A DNA stretch of 64,000 nt from Azoarcus sp. GTDB lineage: Bacteria; Pseudomonadota; Gammaproteobacteria; Burkholderiales; Rhodocyclaceae. Position numbers and translations under genes: made by a program. The notes below the pieces were generated by a model that ran no database searches, was not told the DNA's origin, and was given only the letters and a program-made list of their open reading frames with translations. Every line of letters starts with the position of its first letter. The first letter of the stretch is position 1. Below, one piece after another: positions 34,183 to 43,232 of the stretch. The stretch spans positions 280,508 to 344,507 of the forward strand of contig JAUSOD010000070.1 of NCBI GenBank assembly GCA_030656215.1, written 5' to 3'.

Positions 34183-35373
34183 TTGAATACTGTTAAAAAG
34201 AATCCGCCGCAACCGGCGCCATCCCGTATTGCCGGCACGCTCAAGGTGAGTCGTCCGGTGGCCGAAGCGCCAGCGTCCGAATCCGCCGACGCCCGGCGCA
34301 ATTCTCAAGGGAACAGCGCCAAGGGGAATAGCGATAAAAGGAACGGCGATCGAGGCGATCAGCGTGGTCGCGATGCGCGTCCCGCAGAGGGGCGTGGCAA
34401 GGATGCGAACTCGCCGCCGCGGGGCAGGTCATCGGCCGGGCGCGGCGACGAACGCGGTGGAAAACCACCTGCCCGCAGCGCCGACGGATACGCCGAAGGC
34501 AGGCGGGACACCCGTGCCGAAGGCCGGGCCGGGGGGCGCAACGAACAGCACGTCACGCAGAGTTCGACTGGCTCACGTCCGCGTCAGCAGACGGACACGC
34601 CGCGCCCGCCCGGACCACCCCTGACCGAGCGCACGTCTACGGCCGAAGGCGTCAGATTGTCTAAGGTGATGGCCGATCGTGGCATCTGCTCGCGGCGTGA
34701 GGCCGACGAGCTGATCGAGCGCGGCTGGGTGTTTGTCGATGGCAAGCGGGTGTCCGAACTGGGTACCCGGATCGATCCGGATGCGCGCATTGCGCTGGCA
34801 CCGGAAGCAAAGCAGGAGCAGGAGCAGCGCGTCACCATTTTGCTGCACAAGCCGGTGGGCTATGTGTCCGGCCAGCCCGAGCCCGGCTACCAGCCTGCCA
34901 TGGCGCTGATCGGCAGCGACACCCAGTACGACCGCGATACCGCCCAGCGCTTCCATCCGTCGCAGTTCAAGGGGCTCGCGCCCGCCGGTCGTCTTGATAT
35001 CGATTCCACCGGCCTGCTGGTGTTTACCCAGGACGGCCGGATCGCGCGCCAGCTCATTGGTGATGACTCCCAGGTCGAGAAGGAGTACCTGGTCCGGGTC
35101 GAGGGGAATCTGGCCGAGAATGGCCTCGCCCTGCTCAATCATGGCCTGTGGCTGGACGACCGTCCGTTGCGTGAGGCCAAGGTCGAGTGGCTTAACGACG
35201 ATCAGCTGCGTTTCGTGCTGCGTGAAGGGCGCAAGCGTCAGATCCGGCGCATGTGCGAGCTTGTCGGCCTCAGCGTGCTCGGCCTCAAGCGGGTGCGCAT
35301 CGGCAAGGTCACGCTCAGGGATCTGCCCCTGGGGCAGTGGCGTTATCTCGCTGAAGGCGAAGTGTTTGGCTGA
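34183..35373 (+). CDS. 23S rRNA pseudouridine synthase, RluF-like, with long basic N-terminal tail
   Basis: A 396-residue protein of the RsuA/RluB/RluE/RluF family. Residues 1-155 are low-complexity, rich in Arg, Gly, Ser, Asp and Pro, and probably disordered. An S4 RNA-binding domain begins near residue 156 ([22 protein letters not shown]). The catalytic domain has [11 protein letters not shown], with the nucleophile Asp at about 272. [10 protein letters not shown] is closer to RluF than to RsuA. A TTG at 34183 is the best start because it lies just after the intergenic region; the frame itself stays open back through dctM. Confidence 0.82.
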   Translation: MNTVKKNPPQPAPSRIAGTLKVSRPVAEAPASESADARRNSQGNSAKGNSDKRNGDRGDQRGRDARPAEGRGKDANSPPRGRSSAGRGDERGGKPPARSADGYAEGRRDTRAEGRAGGRNEQHVTQSSTGSRPRQQTDTPRPPGPPLTERTSTAEGVRLSKVMADRGICSRREADELIERGWVFVDGKRVSELGTRIDPDARIALAPEAKQEQEQRVTILLHKPVGYVSGQPEPGYQPAMALIGSDTQYDRDTAQRFHPSQFKGLAPAGRLDIDSTGLLVFTQDGRIARQLIGDDSQVEKEYLVRVEGNLAENGLALLNHGLWLDDRPLREAKVEWLNDDQLRFVLREGRKRQIRRMCELVGLSVLGLKRVRIGKVTLRDLPLGQWRYLAEGEVFG

Positions 35374-35401
35374 ACGCGGTCCCGCATCTTCCTTCGCGCG
35401 C

Positions 35402-36526
35402 TCAGGGGCGATCCGAGATTTCCGGTGTCGGAAGGGGAGTCTTCGAGCCTGCCTCTGGCCGCGTCGGCGGACGTAGATCGGCTTCCTCGAGCCACTCGCG
35501 CCACACCGCCATCAGCACCGCGAGGACGACCGGGCCGAGGAATAGGCCGACCAGACCAAACGCCGCCAGGCCACCCAGCACGCCAAACATGACCAGCAGG
35601 AACGGAATACGGGTGGCGTTGCTGATCACCAGCGGGCGGACCAGATTGTCCACCCAGCTCACCACCAGGGTGCCCCACAGCAGCAAGGTGATGCCGCCGA
35701 CCGTATCGCCGCTCACCAGCAGCCAGATGCCGATCGAGCCCCATGCGAACGGGGTGCCGAAGGGAATCATCGCGATGAGTGCCGTCACCGCACCGAGTAG
35801 CACCGGCGCCGATACGCCAACCCACCAGTAACCTAGACCCGCAACGACGCCCTGTGCGAGCGCGGTCGCAACCAGTCCCCACACCACCGCCTTGGTCATG
35901 CCGCCGACGGCAGCCAGATAGTCGTCGACGCGCGCACCGAGAAAGCGATGAAGCACGACGTGAACCTGGGCCAGCACGCGCTCGCCATCGCGGTACAGGA
36001 AGAAGACCGTGATCAGCGCAAAACCGAGCTTGGCCGCGTTGCGGCCGACGTCGCCGATCAGCGCAAGTACGTGATCCGCGCCTTGTCCGGCCCACTCGGT
36101 CAGTTGCGTGCGGAAGGCGTCGGGGTCGGCAGTCAGCTTATCGATCAGGCCCTGGAGAAAGTTTCCCACCCAGGGCAGGGTACGGATGAAGTCAGGCAGG
36201 CCGAGGGTGTTCTGCCCGATATGCTCGGTGACTGCCGCAATCGCCAAACCCACTTCGCTACGCAACAGGATCGCCATCCACAATGCCGGCAGCACGAAGG
36301 CCGCGCTTAGCAGCAGCGTCATGCACAGCGCGCTCAGTGTCGGGTGGCGCAGTAGCCGGGCGCGCAGCGGCCGATACAGTGGCCAGGTGGCAAAAGCGAT
36401 GATGACCGCCCACGCCACCGGCACGATGAAAAGGTGAAGCACGGCGTAGCTGAGCAGCAACAGCCCGCCCAGCAGGAAGCCGAGAATGACGCGGCGAACG
36501 ATCTTCTCGGCGACCTGGTCGATCAT
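35402..36526 (-). CDS. AI-2E family transporter (PerM/YdiK-like permease)
   Basis: A 374-residue membrane protein with about eight helices and the family pattern: paired N-terminal helices, a polar periplasmic region, then the GLVATALAQGVVAGLGYWWVG and MIPFGTPFAWGSIGIWLL blocks and a C-terminal LFLGPVVLAVLMAVWREW. Relatives include TqsA (autoinducer-2 export) and sodium-proton antiporters, so the substrate is undetermined. Its ATG overlaps the stop of the upstream CBS-domain gene by four bases, showing co-transcription. Confidence 0.85.
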   Translation of the reverse strand: MIDQVAEKIVRRVILGFLLGGLLLLSYAVLHLFIVPVAWAVIIAFATWPLYRPLRARLLRHPTLSALCMTLLLSAAFVLPALWMAILLRSEVGLAIAAVTEHIGQNTLGLPDFIRTLPWVGNFLQGLIDKLTADPDAFRTQLTEWAGQGADHVLALIGDVGRNAAKLGFALITVFFLYRDGERVLAQVHVVLHRFLGARVDDYLAAVGGMTKAVVWGLVATALAQGVVAGLGYWWVGVSAPVLLGAVTALIAMIPFGTPFAWGSIGIWLLVSGDTVGGITLLLWGTLVVSWVDNLVRPLVISNATRIPFLLVMFGVLGGLAAFGLVGLFLGPVVLAVLMAVWREWLEEADLRPPTRPEAGSKTPLPTPEISDRP

Positions 36527-37893
36527 GGCGCGAGCCGGTGCGGGGTTTCGTTGATTGATTGTTCAGCAGCAAGGCTCGGTGGCTCGGCCTCGACCGCTTC
36601 GTCGGTGGAGGTGTCGGGCAGCGGACTGGCCAGAACCTTGTCGATCCGTTTTCCATCCAGGTCGACGACTTCAAGGCGCCAGCTCTCCCAGGTGGCAATA
36701 TCGCCGGTGTTCGGCAGCCGTCCGAGCAACCACATCAGCATGCCGGACAGCGTGTGGTAGCGACCTTTTTCCTCTTCGGGAACGGTCCTGAATCCCAGCC
36801 TGTCCTTCAACTCGAGAATCGGAATCAGGCCGTCGAGCAGCCACGAGCCGTCCTCGCGCTGCATTGCCCAGGCCTCTTCCTTGTTCTGCGGCATGAACTC
36901 CCCAGTCACCGATTCGATCACGTCATGCACCGTGACCATGCCTTGCACCTCGCCGTACTCGTCGATGACGAAAACCATGTGAGTGGACGATGCGCGGAAC
37001 TGATCCAGTAACTCCATGCCGGTGAGCGATTCGGGTACATACACCGGCGCTTGCAGTCCCTGTGTGAGATCGGCCTTGGCGCCGCGCAGGGTCTGGTTAA
37101 ACAGTTGCTTGGAACTGACGATGCCGAGAATGTCATCCAGTCCGCCGCGACATACCGGGAAGCGCGAATGATACGACTCGGCCATGAGGGCGAGGTTTTC
37201 GTCCAGCGGGCGATTCATGTCCAGCCATACGATGTCCGAGCGCGGCACCATCAGCGAACCGATCTGGCGGTCGTCGAGGCGGAAGACGTTGCGCACCATT
37301 TCGTGCTCGTTTTTCTCGATCACACCGGCTTCCGAACCTTCGTCGAGCATGGCGTGGATCTCCTCTTCGGTCACGCTCGGCCCGCGGGTCTCACGCTGCC
37401 CCATCAGGCGCAGTATCAGTGCGGTCGAGCCCACCAGCAGGTGAACAAACGGCCGGGAAGCAATGGAGAGCATGTGCATCGGTCGTGCCACCAGGCGGGC
37501 GATGCCCTCTGGGTTGATCTGGCCGATACGCTTGGGGACCAGCTCGCCGACGACGATGGAGACGTAGGTGATCACCACCACGACGAGCACGGTTGAGCCG
37601 ATCTCGCTCGTCCGTTGTTCCATGCCGAGCGTTTGCAGCCAGTCCGACAGCGGGCCGGCAAGCGCTGCCTCGCCGACGATGCCGTTGAGAATGCCGATCG
37701 AGGTGATGCCGATCTGAATGGTGGACAGGAAGCGGGTCGGCTCCTCGCCGAGCTTCATCGCAATGGCGGCCGAGCGGTCACCATCCTCGGCAAGCCGGGC
37801 GAGTCTTGCCCGACGTGCCGTGACCAGCGCGATTTCGGACATGGCGAACGCACCGTTGACGAGGATGAGGGTGATGAGAAGGAAGATTTCCAT
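36523..37893 (-). CDS. CNNM/CorC-type membrane protein with CBS pair (YfjD/PaeA-like)
   Basis: A 456-residue protein. The N-terminal DUF21 region has about four membrane segments (IFLLITLILVNGAFAMSEIALV to VVVVITYVSIVVGELVPKRIG). A tandem CBS domain occupies roughly residues 215-335 (MVPRSDIVWLDMN, VHDVIESVTGEF), followed by a CorC/HlyC C-terminal domain (DGSWLLDGLIPILEL). Relatives act in magnesium/cobalt efflux or polyamine export; older annotation calls them hemolysins without good support. Confidence 0.85.
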   Translation of the reverse strand: MEIFLLITLILVNGAFAMSEIALVTARRARLARLAEDGDRSAAIAMKLGEEPTRFLSTIQIGITSIGILNGIVGEAALAGPLSDWLQTLGMEQRTSEIGSTVLVVVVITYVSIVVGELVPKRIGQINPEGIARLVARPMHMLSIASRPFVHLLVGSTALILRLMGQRETRGPSVTEEEIHAMLDEGSEAGVIEKNEHEMVRNVFRLDDRQIGSLMVPRSDIVWLDMNRPLDENLALMAESYHSRFPVCRGGLDDILGIVSSKQLFNQTLRGAKADLTQGLQAPVYVPESLTGMELLDQFRASSTHMVFVIDEYGEVQGMVTVHDVIESVTGEFMPQNKEEAWAMQREDGSWLLDGLIPILELKDRLGFRTVPEEEKGRYHTLSGMLMWLLGRLPNTGDIATWESWRLEVVDLDGKRIDKVLASPLPDTSTDEAVEAEPPSLAAEQSINETPHRLAP

Positions 37894-38301
37894 GAGGTGC
37901 TTTCAGCGGATGAGGTAGGGGCGCGGGTAAACCTGCCCGCAGGCACGCTCGACGAAGCAGGAGGTGACTGGGGCGCGTGGATAGCGTCGGGACGGCCACC
38001 TGTCGTGGGCCTGCGCCGATGGCAATGAATGGGTCAGGGATGCGGTGCCGCCATGTAACGCGAGCGGAGGTCGCGAACAATATCGGTCGGAAGGTCTGCC
38101 AGGGGGTGCTGGGCCCGAGGCGATGGACTCGTCGTCATCAGGCGCTTCGGATTCGAGACCTGGAAACAGGCACGAGCGCAGTGGGCAGGAGCAACTCATA
38201 GTGCGGGGTGTTGAAACCCCGCGCGAACCTTGATCTGTTTAAACAAATTCAATCATGCCGGAAGTCCTTGGGCTTGTCACCGTCCGATCTCATTTTGCTG
38301 C
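37894..38301. other. Non-coding stretch before the TerC riboswitch
   Basis: About 400 bases with no convincing gene; short open frames lack ribosome sites and family features. It contains one small hairpin (GCGGGGT 38203-38209 with ACCCCGC 38216-38222) and a GTTTAAAC palindrome shortly after it. It must hold the promoter of the minus-strand CBS-domain gene, but I cannot place one. Confidence 0.5.
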
Positions 38302-38329
38302 TTGACTTTGCCGTGGCGCAGCATAGACT
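38302..38329 (+). promoter_or_regulatory. Sigma-70-type promoter for the riboswitch leader
   Basis: TTGACT (38302-38307), a 16-bp spacer and TAGACT (38324-38329). The predicted start, near 38336, falls right at the first base of the riboswitch aptamer, which supports the placement. Confidence 0.65.
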
Positions 38330-38338
38330 CGCGTGCAT

Positions 38339-38445
38339 CAAGGGGAGTAGCTTTTCACGCCGCAGCATCGTCAACACGGCAGGTTCGTTTCGCGACGGCC
38401 TCCCGGTGCTACGGGCAACGATACGTCGTTGCAAGCGAGACCTTG
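38339..38445 (+). ncRNA. yybP-ykoY manganese riboswitch aptamer
   Basis: The closing stem CAAGG (38339-38343) pairs with CCTTG (38441-38445). The conserved left-hand GGGGAGTAGC and right-hand GCGAGACC are present. A second arm GCAACG/CGTTGC (38415-38420, 38427-38432) carries the ATACG loop sequence. These match the yybP-ykoY family (Rfam RF00080), which binds Mn2+ and commonly sits before mntP, alx and other TerC-like genes. The downstream TerC gene fits exactly. Not scored with a covariance model. Confidence 0.88.
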
Positions 38446-38461
38446 CCCAAGGGCAAGGTCT
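38438..38461 (+). promoter_or_regulatory. Switching hairpin overlapping the riboswitch P1 stem
   Basis: A perfect 11-bp hairpin, AGACCTTGCCC (38438-38448) with GGGCAAGGTCT (38451-38461). Its left arm contains the 3' strand of the aptamer closing stem, so the two folds exclude each other. It is a likely expression-platform element. Confidence 0.7.
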
Positions 38462-38480
38462 GTGCGCAAAAAGCGTCATC

Positions 38481-38513
38481 AGGGTCTGTGTCCTTCGGGA
38501 ACAGGCCCTTTTT
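38481..38513 (+). terminator. Riboswitch-controlled terminator upstream of the TerC gene
   Basis: A stem of 12 pairs with one bulge and one wobble (38481-38493 with 38498-38509), capped by a TTCG tetraloop and followed by five T (38509-38513). It ends only 21 bases before the GTG start and is the probable decision point of the Mn2+ switch. Confidence 0.8.
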
Positions 38514-38534
38514 GCTTTCTGATCGGAGTGCTTC

Positions 38535-39497
38535 GTGGAATCAATCGGTACGTGGTGGATGTGGGCGGCGTTTGCCGTCATTGTGGTGGCGATGTTGGCG
38601 GCGGACCTTTTTCTGTTCAAGGGGGGTGAACAGCACCGCGTTTCGCTGAAGGAGGCGGGCGCCTGGTCGGTGGCCTGGGTGTCGGTTTCGCTGCTGTTCG
38701 CCGCAGGGTTGTGGTGGTATCTGGACGACAGCTTCGGTCGGATGATCGCGAACGAGAAGGCGCTGGCCTTCCTGACCGGCTACCTGGTCGAGAAGTCGCT
38801 GGCGGTCGATAACGTCTTCGTCTGGATGATGATCTTCAGCTTTTTTGCCGTACCGCTGGAGTTGCAGCGGCGGGTGCTGCTTTACGGCATCGTGGGTGCG
38901 ATCGTACTGCGCACGATCATGATCTTCGCCGGTAGCTGGCTGATTACCGAGTTCCACTGGTTGCTGTACGTGTTCGGTGCCTTCCTGGTGATCACCGGCA
39001 TCAAGATGGTGTGGTTCGCCGAGCACGATCCCGACCTGTCAAAGAACCCTTTCATTCGCTGGATACGCAATCACTACCCGGTGACGGACAAGCTTGAAGG
39101 CGAGCGATTCTTCGTCATGCGTGACGGCCTGCGGATGGTGACTCCCTTGTTTCTCGCGCTGGTGCTGGTGGAAATCTCCGATGTAATTTTTGCGGTCGAT
39201 AGCATTCCGGCAATCTTCGCGATCACCACCGATCCCTTCATCGTACTGACCTCCAACCTGTTCGCCATTCTGGGCTTGCGTGCGATGTACTTCCTGATTG
39301 CCGACCTGGGCGACCGCTTTTCGCTGCTCAAGTACGGCCTCGCCGCAATCCTGGTCTTCATCGGTACCAAGATGCTGATCGTGGATTGGGTGAAGATTCC
39401 GGTGCTGGTGTCGCTGCTCGTGGTTGCCGTGATTCTCGCGCTGTCGGTAACGGCCAGCCTGTGGCATTCCACCCGCGAAAGGGCACGCATCGCGTAA
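38535..39497 (+). CDS. alx: TerC/Alx-family membrane protein (probable manganese exporter)
   Basis: A 320-residue protein with about nine helices. The TerC hallmarks are present: [19 protein letters not shown] with acidic residues inside the membrane, [22 protein letters not shown] and [17 protein letters not shown]. Length and sequence pattern match Alx, which exports manganese in E. coli. Start is GTG at 38535 with GGAG seven bases upstream. A manganese riboswitch and terminator precede it, which strongly supports a manganese role. Confidence 0.88.
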   Translation: MESIGTWWMWAAFAVIVVAMLAADLFLFKGGEQHRVSLKEAGAWSVAWVSVSLLFAAGLWWYLDDSFGRMIANEKALAFLTGYLVEKSLAVDNVFVWMMIFSFFAVPLELQRRVLLYGIVGAIVLRTIMIFAGSWLITEFHWLLYVFGAFLVITGIKMVWFAEHDPDLSKNPFIRWIRNHYPVTDKLEGERFFVMRDGLRMVTPLFLALVLVEISDVIFAVDSIPAIFAITTDPFIVLTSNLFAILGLRAMYFLIADLGDRFSLLKYGLAAILVFIGTKMLIVDWVKIPVLVSLLVVAVILALSVTASLWHSTRERARIA

Positions 39498-39502
39498 TTG
39501 AA

Positions 39503-39540
39503 TCGGCGCAGCGGCGACACGTGAGCCGCCGTTGCGCCGA
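39503..39540. terminator. Hairpin between convergent TerC and Cys-rich genes
   Basis: A 14-bp stem with one G-T pair (39503-39516 with 39527-39540) and a 10-base loop. There is no long T run on either side, so it is a possible bidirectional terminator. Confidence 0.5.
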
Positions 39541-39547
39541 CCCTTCT

Positions 39548-39763
39548 TCAACTGGCTGAGGCCCTCCGCCGTGCCGGTTTTTTCGCCAGCAGTGCGACAT
39601 GTTCCTCGCACACACCGCTTACCGGAGTGAAGCAGCCATCGAGCGGGCACTCCCTGCCGGGCGGACAGTCGTGTTCGTGGGCGCATTCCTGCTGGGTTTC
39701 ATCGAGCAGGACCATTTCCTTGACCGCTTCGCAGCGACCGATGGGGGAGTCAAAGAAGCTCAT
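39548..39763 (-). CDS. Small cysteine-rich hypothetical protein
   Basis: A 71-residue soluble protein with six cysteines (residues 11, 27, 33, 39, 44, 52). Several are spaced like a metal site, for example CPPGRECPLDGC. A basic tail (KKPARRRASAS) follows. GGAGA lies about eight bases before the ATG. No family is recognised, but the orderly Cys spacing and own ribosome site argue that it is real. It is convergent with the TerC gene. Confidence 0.55.
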   Translation of the reverse strand: MSFFDSPIGRCEAVKEMVLLDETQQECAHEHDCPPGRECPLDGCFTPVSGVCEEHVALLAKKPARRRASAS

Positions 39764-39811
39764 GATCGTCTCCGTTTGTGCTGATTATCACGATGGCGGC
39801 AAGCCGCGCCT

Positions 39812-40108
39812 TTACTTTGACTGTAGGTGGTCTATCACCGTCTCGCCGGGCGATCTGGCATCGGGTTGACCTGGCTCAAACCGGGGAGGGTTGTTTCGCG
39901 CTCGATCCGGTATGGTCTGTTCACAACGCAGATTGCGATAGGGGCCGGCGCCTTTTTGCCAGCCGCTGCCGGGTGAGGTCTGGGCGCAATAGCGCTGGCC
40001 ATCGAGCCGGCTGTGCCACCAGTACCAGGGCGCCGGTGCCGCGATGGCCCAGGACGGGGCTGTTGCCGCGATCAGGAGCAGGGCGCGCAGACAGGTGGGC
40101 AGACGCAT
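39812..40108 (-). CDS. Small exported protein of the ABC operon
   Basis: A 98-residue protein with a clear Sec signal peptide (about residues 1-23, cut after AIA). The mature part begins APAPWYWWHSRLDGQRYCAQ and has two cysteines and many Trp/Pro. It starts three bases after the ABC permease stop, so it is the last gene of that operon. No family is recognised; a periplasmic accessory role is a guess from position. Confidence 0.6.
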   Translation of the reverse strand: MRLPTCLRALLLIAATAPSWAIAAPAPWYWWHSRLDGQRYCAQTSPGSGWQKGAGPYRNLRCEQTIPDRARNNPPRFEPGQPDARSPGETVIDHLQSK

Positions 40109-40111
40109 GGC

Positions 40112-41311
40112 CTATTCCGAACGCAGCGCGTCCACTGCATTCAGCCCGGCGGCCCGGCGCGCCGGCAGTACGCCGGCGACGAGGCCGATCAGCACTGCGA
40201 TCGCCTCGGCAACAAAGACGAAATGCCATGGCGTGGTGACCGGTAGTGCGGGTACGAAGATGCCGACGAGCTGGGCGAGTCCGGCGCCGATGAGGAGGCC
40301 GAACAGGCCGCCGATGGCGGCAAGCGCCACCGCCTCGCCGAGGAAGAGGCCGAGGATGGTGCGGCGGCGGGCGCCGAGCGCCACCAGCAAACCGATCTCG
40401 TTAGTGCGTTCGGAGACCGCGATGGTCATGATGGTGACGATGCCCACGCCGCCCACCAGCAGCGAAATGCCTCCGAGCGCGCCGACCGCGGCGGTGAGGA
40501 TGTCGAGGATGTTGGAGAGGCTCGCAAGCATGTCTTCCTGGGTGGTCAGGGTGAAGTCCTCGCGTCCATGGCGCGCGACGAGGATCTTCTTCACCTCGGC
40601 CGCGACCCGTGCCGCGGGCACCTGTTCGCCGTAGGTGACGTTGATCTCCATCAGTCCGTCGCGGTTGTAGAGCGAGAGCGCACGCGCGGTCGGGATGTAG
40701 GCGGTGTCGTCGAGATCGATGCCGAGGAACTGGCCCTTGCTCTCCATGACCCCGATCACGCGATAACGTTCGCCACCGATCTGTACCCGCTCGCCGAGCG
40801 GATTGTCGTTGCCGAACAGTTCGCGCTTGAGCGTGGCCCCGAGCACGACGAAGGCACGTGCGTTGGCGGCGTCGTCGCGCGGCAGGAACTGGCCTACCCG
40901 GACCCTCATCGAGAATACCTGCTGCATGTCGGCGCCCACCCCCATGATGAAGGTACGGCGCTCGCGGCCGTTGGCGCGGACTTCCGAGTTGCCTGATACG
41001 GCAGGGGTGACCCCGGTGACGAAGGGTGCGCGCTCGAGCGCGGCCGCATCTTCGAGCGTGAGCTCGCGGGTGGTCGACGGCAGGCCGGGCGGGCCGCCGC
41101 GCGCGCCTTGCACGCCCGGCGTGACCTTGATGATGTTGGTGCCGAACTGGGTGAACTCCTTCAGCACGAACTGGTGCAGGCCTTCGCCGATCGAGGTCAG
41201 CAGGATTACCGCAGCAATGCCGACCCCGATCCCGAGCAGGGTCAGGAAGCTGCGCAGCCGATGGGCGGTGAGCGCGCGCAGGGAGAGCTGGAGAAAGTCG
41301 CGCCAGAGCAT
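40112..41311 (-). CDS. MacB-type ABC transporter permease (second copy)
   Basis: A 399-residue FtsX/MacB-like permease. One N-terminal helix (LLGIGVGIAAVILLTSIGEGL) is followed by a MacB periplasmic core domain of about 220 residues, then three C-terminal helices ending with VLPARRAAGLNAVDALRSE. It lacks a fused ATPase domain, unlike MacB itself. It follows the first permease by six bases. Substrate unknown. Confidence 0.87.
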   Translation of the reverse strand: MLWRDFLQLSLRALTAHRLRSFLTLLGIGVGIAAVILLTSIGEGLHQFVLKEFTQFGTNIIKVTPGVQGARGGPPGLPSTTRELTLEDAAALERAPFVTGVTPAVSGNSEVRANGRERRTFIMGVGADMQQVFSMRVRVGQFLPRDDAANARAFVVLGATLKRELFGNDNPLGERVQIGGERYRVIGVMESKGQFLGIDLDDTAYIPTARALSLYNRDGLMEINVTYGEQVPAARVAAEVKKILVARHGREDFTLTTQEDMLASLSNILDILTAAVGALGGISLLVGGVGIVTIMTIAVSERTNEIGLLVALGARRRTILGLFLGEAVALAAIGGLFGLLIGAGLAQLVGIFVPALPVTTPWHFVFVAEAIAVLIGLVAGVLPARRAAGLNAVDALRSE

Positions 41312-41317
41312 GGTCGG

Positions 41318-42526
41318 CTAACGCTTTGCCAGCGCCTGCACCGGATCGAGCAACGCTGCCCGCCGTGCAGGCAGCACGCCGAATAGCAGACCGGTGGTAA
41401 GGGCAGTGCCCAGCCCGGCAGCCACCGCCCAGTCTGGCGGCCAGGCCGGCAGCACAGGGTAGGCCAGACGTATGCCCCACGCCCCCAGATGGCCGAGCCC
41501 GTATCCGACCAGGGCGCCTCCGATCGACAGCAGCGCCGCTTCCGTCAGGAAGGCGAGCCGGATGTCGCGTCCGGTGGCGCCGAGCGCCTTGAGCAGGCCG
41601 ATCTCGCCGGTGCGCTGGGTCACCGCCACCAGCATCACGTTCATCACCAGGATGCCGGCCACCGCAAGGCTGATCGCGGCAATTCCGGCCACCCCCAGGG
41701 TCAGCGCGCCGAGGATGCGGTCGAAGGTGCCGAGTATCGCGTCCTGGGTGATCAGGGTGACATCGAGCTCGCCCTCGCGGCGCGCGCGCAACAGGTCCTC
41801 GAGTTGTTTCTGCGCCGGGCCGAGCGCCTCGCGGCTGCGGACCTCGACCATGATGCGGAACAGGGTGTTGGTGTTGAACATGGCCTGGGCGGTGGCCACC
41901 GGCACGATCACCAGTTCGTCGTTGCTCATGCCCAGCCCCTGACCGGCCGGGGCCATCACCCCGACCACCCGAAGCCGGGTGTCGCCGACCCGCACCATGC
42001 GCCCGACCGCGGCATCCGAGCCAAACAGCTCGCGCCGCAGCTTGTCGCCAATCACTGCCACCGCGCCGGCGCGGCCCAGGTCCTCGCGCGGCAGGAAGCG
42101 GCCCTGGGCGAGCTTGAAGTGGCGGATGTCCAGGTAGTCCGCGCTGGTCCCGAGCACCATCACTTCGCGCAGCTTGCCACCGACCGCGATCTCCGAATTG
42201 CCCACCGACAGCGGCGCGATCCGGCTCACCAGCGGCGCACGCAGCAACGCGGCCGCGTCATTCACGGTGAGGTCGCGCGGGGTGCTGGTGATGAAGCTGC
42301 CCGCATTCACGCCGCCGGTCTCGTTGCGTCCCGGCAGCACGATGATCAGGTTGGCCCCGAGCGAGGCGAACTCGCCCACCACGTAGCGCCGGGCCCCGTC
42401 GCCGAGCGCGGTCAGCACCACCACCGCCGCCACCCCGATCGCCATTGCCAGCACCATCAGGCCGGTGCGCAGCGGGTAGCCGAGCGCGGCGCGCGAAGCA
42501 AAACGAAGCGTGTCGGCCGGCGTCAT
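41318..42526 (-). CDS. MacB-type ABC transporter permease (first copy)
   Basis: A 402-residue permease with the same architecture as its downstream neighbour: helix 1 (LMVLAMAIGVAAVVVLTALGDG), a periplasmic core, three helices and the ending LPARRAALLDPVQAL. The two are clearly paralogous but well diverged, so the transporter may be a heterodimer. The ATG overlaps the ATPase stop by four bases. Confidence 0.87.
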   Translation of the reverse strand: MTPADTLRFASRAALGYPLRTGLMVLAMAIGVAAVVVLTALGDGARRYVVGEFASLGANLIIVLPGRNETGGVNAGSFITSTPRDLTVNDAAALLRAPLVSRIAPLSVGNSEIAVGGKLREVMVLGTSADYLDIRHFKLAQGRFLPREDLGRAGAVAVIGDKLRRELFGSDAAVGRMVRVGDTRLRVVGVMAPAGQGLGMSNDELVIVPVATAQAMFNTNTLFRIMVEVRSREALGPAQKQLEDLLRARREGELDVTLITQDAILGTFDRILGALTLGVAGIAAISLAVAGILVMNVMLVAVTQRTGEIGLLKALGATGRDIRLAFLTEAALLSIGGALVGYGLGHLGAWGIRLAYPVLPAWPPDWAVAAGLGTALTTGLLFGVLPARRAALLDPVQALAKR

Positions 42527-43218
42527 TGCAGTGCTGCCGCTCCCCGCAGATCCTGCTTGACCGCGCCATCCTCCATCATCAGCCGCCGCCGTGCCCGTCC
42601 CCCCATTACAGGGTCGTGGGTGACCACGATCAGGGTCATTCCGCCCGCATTGAGCGCCTCGAGCAGCGCGGTGACCTCTTGTCCGGTGTGGCGGTCGAGG
42701 TTGCCGGTGGGCTCGTCGGCCAACAGCATTGCTGGCTGCATGATCGTTGCACGCGCGATCGCGACGCGCTGGCGCTGGCCACCCGACAGCTCGTCCGGGC
42801 GATGGCTGGCCCGGCCTAAGAGTCCAAAGTCCTTCAACGCGCGTTCGACGCGGCCAGTGCGCTCGGCCACCGGCATGCCGGCCAGCATCAACGGCAGGGC
42901 GATATTCTCGGCTGCGGTCAGGCGCGGCACCAGATGAAAACTCTGGAACACGAAGCCGATCCGGCTGCGCCGCACCGCCGCCTGCTCGTCGGCCGACAGG
43001 GTGGTCACGTCGCGGCCCTCGAGCCGGTAATGCCCCGCATTCGGGCGGTCGAGCAGGCCGAGCAGGTTGAGCAGGGTGGATTTTCCCGAGCCGGACGGGC
43101 CCATTACCGCCACGTATTCACCGGGCTCGATACTCAGCGACACCGCGTTCAGCGCGTGCACCTGACTGTCGCCGAGGGTGAAGATGCGCTCGATGCCGTC
43201 AAGTTCGATCTGCGCCAT
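42523..43218 (-). CDS. ABC transporter ATP-binding protein (MacB/LolD type)
   Basis: A 231-residue ATPase. Walker A is GPSGSGKST, the Q-loop is FQSFHLVPRLT, the signature LSGGQRQRVAIARA is complete, Walker B is LLADEPTGNLD, and the H-loop His is in VVTHDPVM. Sequence type matches LolD/MacB/FtsE exporters that act with HlyD-like adaptors. Four-base overlap with the first permease; 14 bases after the adaptor gene. Confidence 0.93.
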   Translation of the reverse strand: MAQIELDGIERIFTLGDSQVHALNAVSLSIEPGEYVAVMGPSGSGKSTLLNLLGLLDRPNAGHYRLEGRDVTTLSADEQAAVRRSRIGFVFQSFHLVPRLTAAENIALPLMLAGMPVAERTGRVERALKDFGLLGRASHRPDELSGGQRQRVAIARATIMQPAMLLADEPTGNLDRHTGQEVTALLEALNAGGMTLIVVTHDPVMGGRARRRLMMEDGAVKQDLRGAAALQ

Positions 43219-43232
43219 TGCTGCGGCCCCGT

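Noticed and set aside
37977..38233. Small plus-strand frames before the TerC riboswitch
   Set aside because: No ribosome site and no family pattern; composition fits untranslated DNA.
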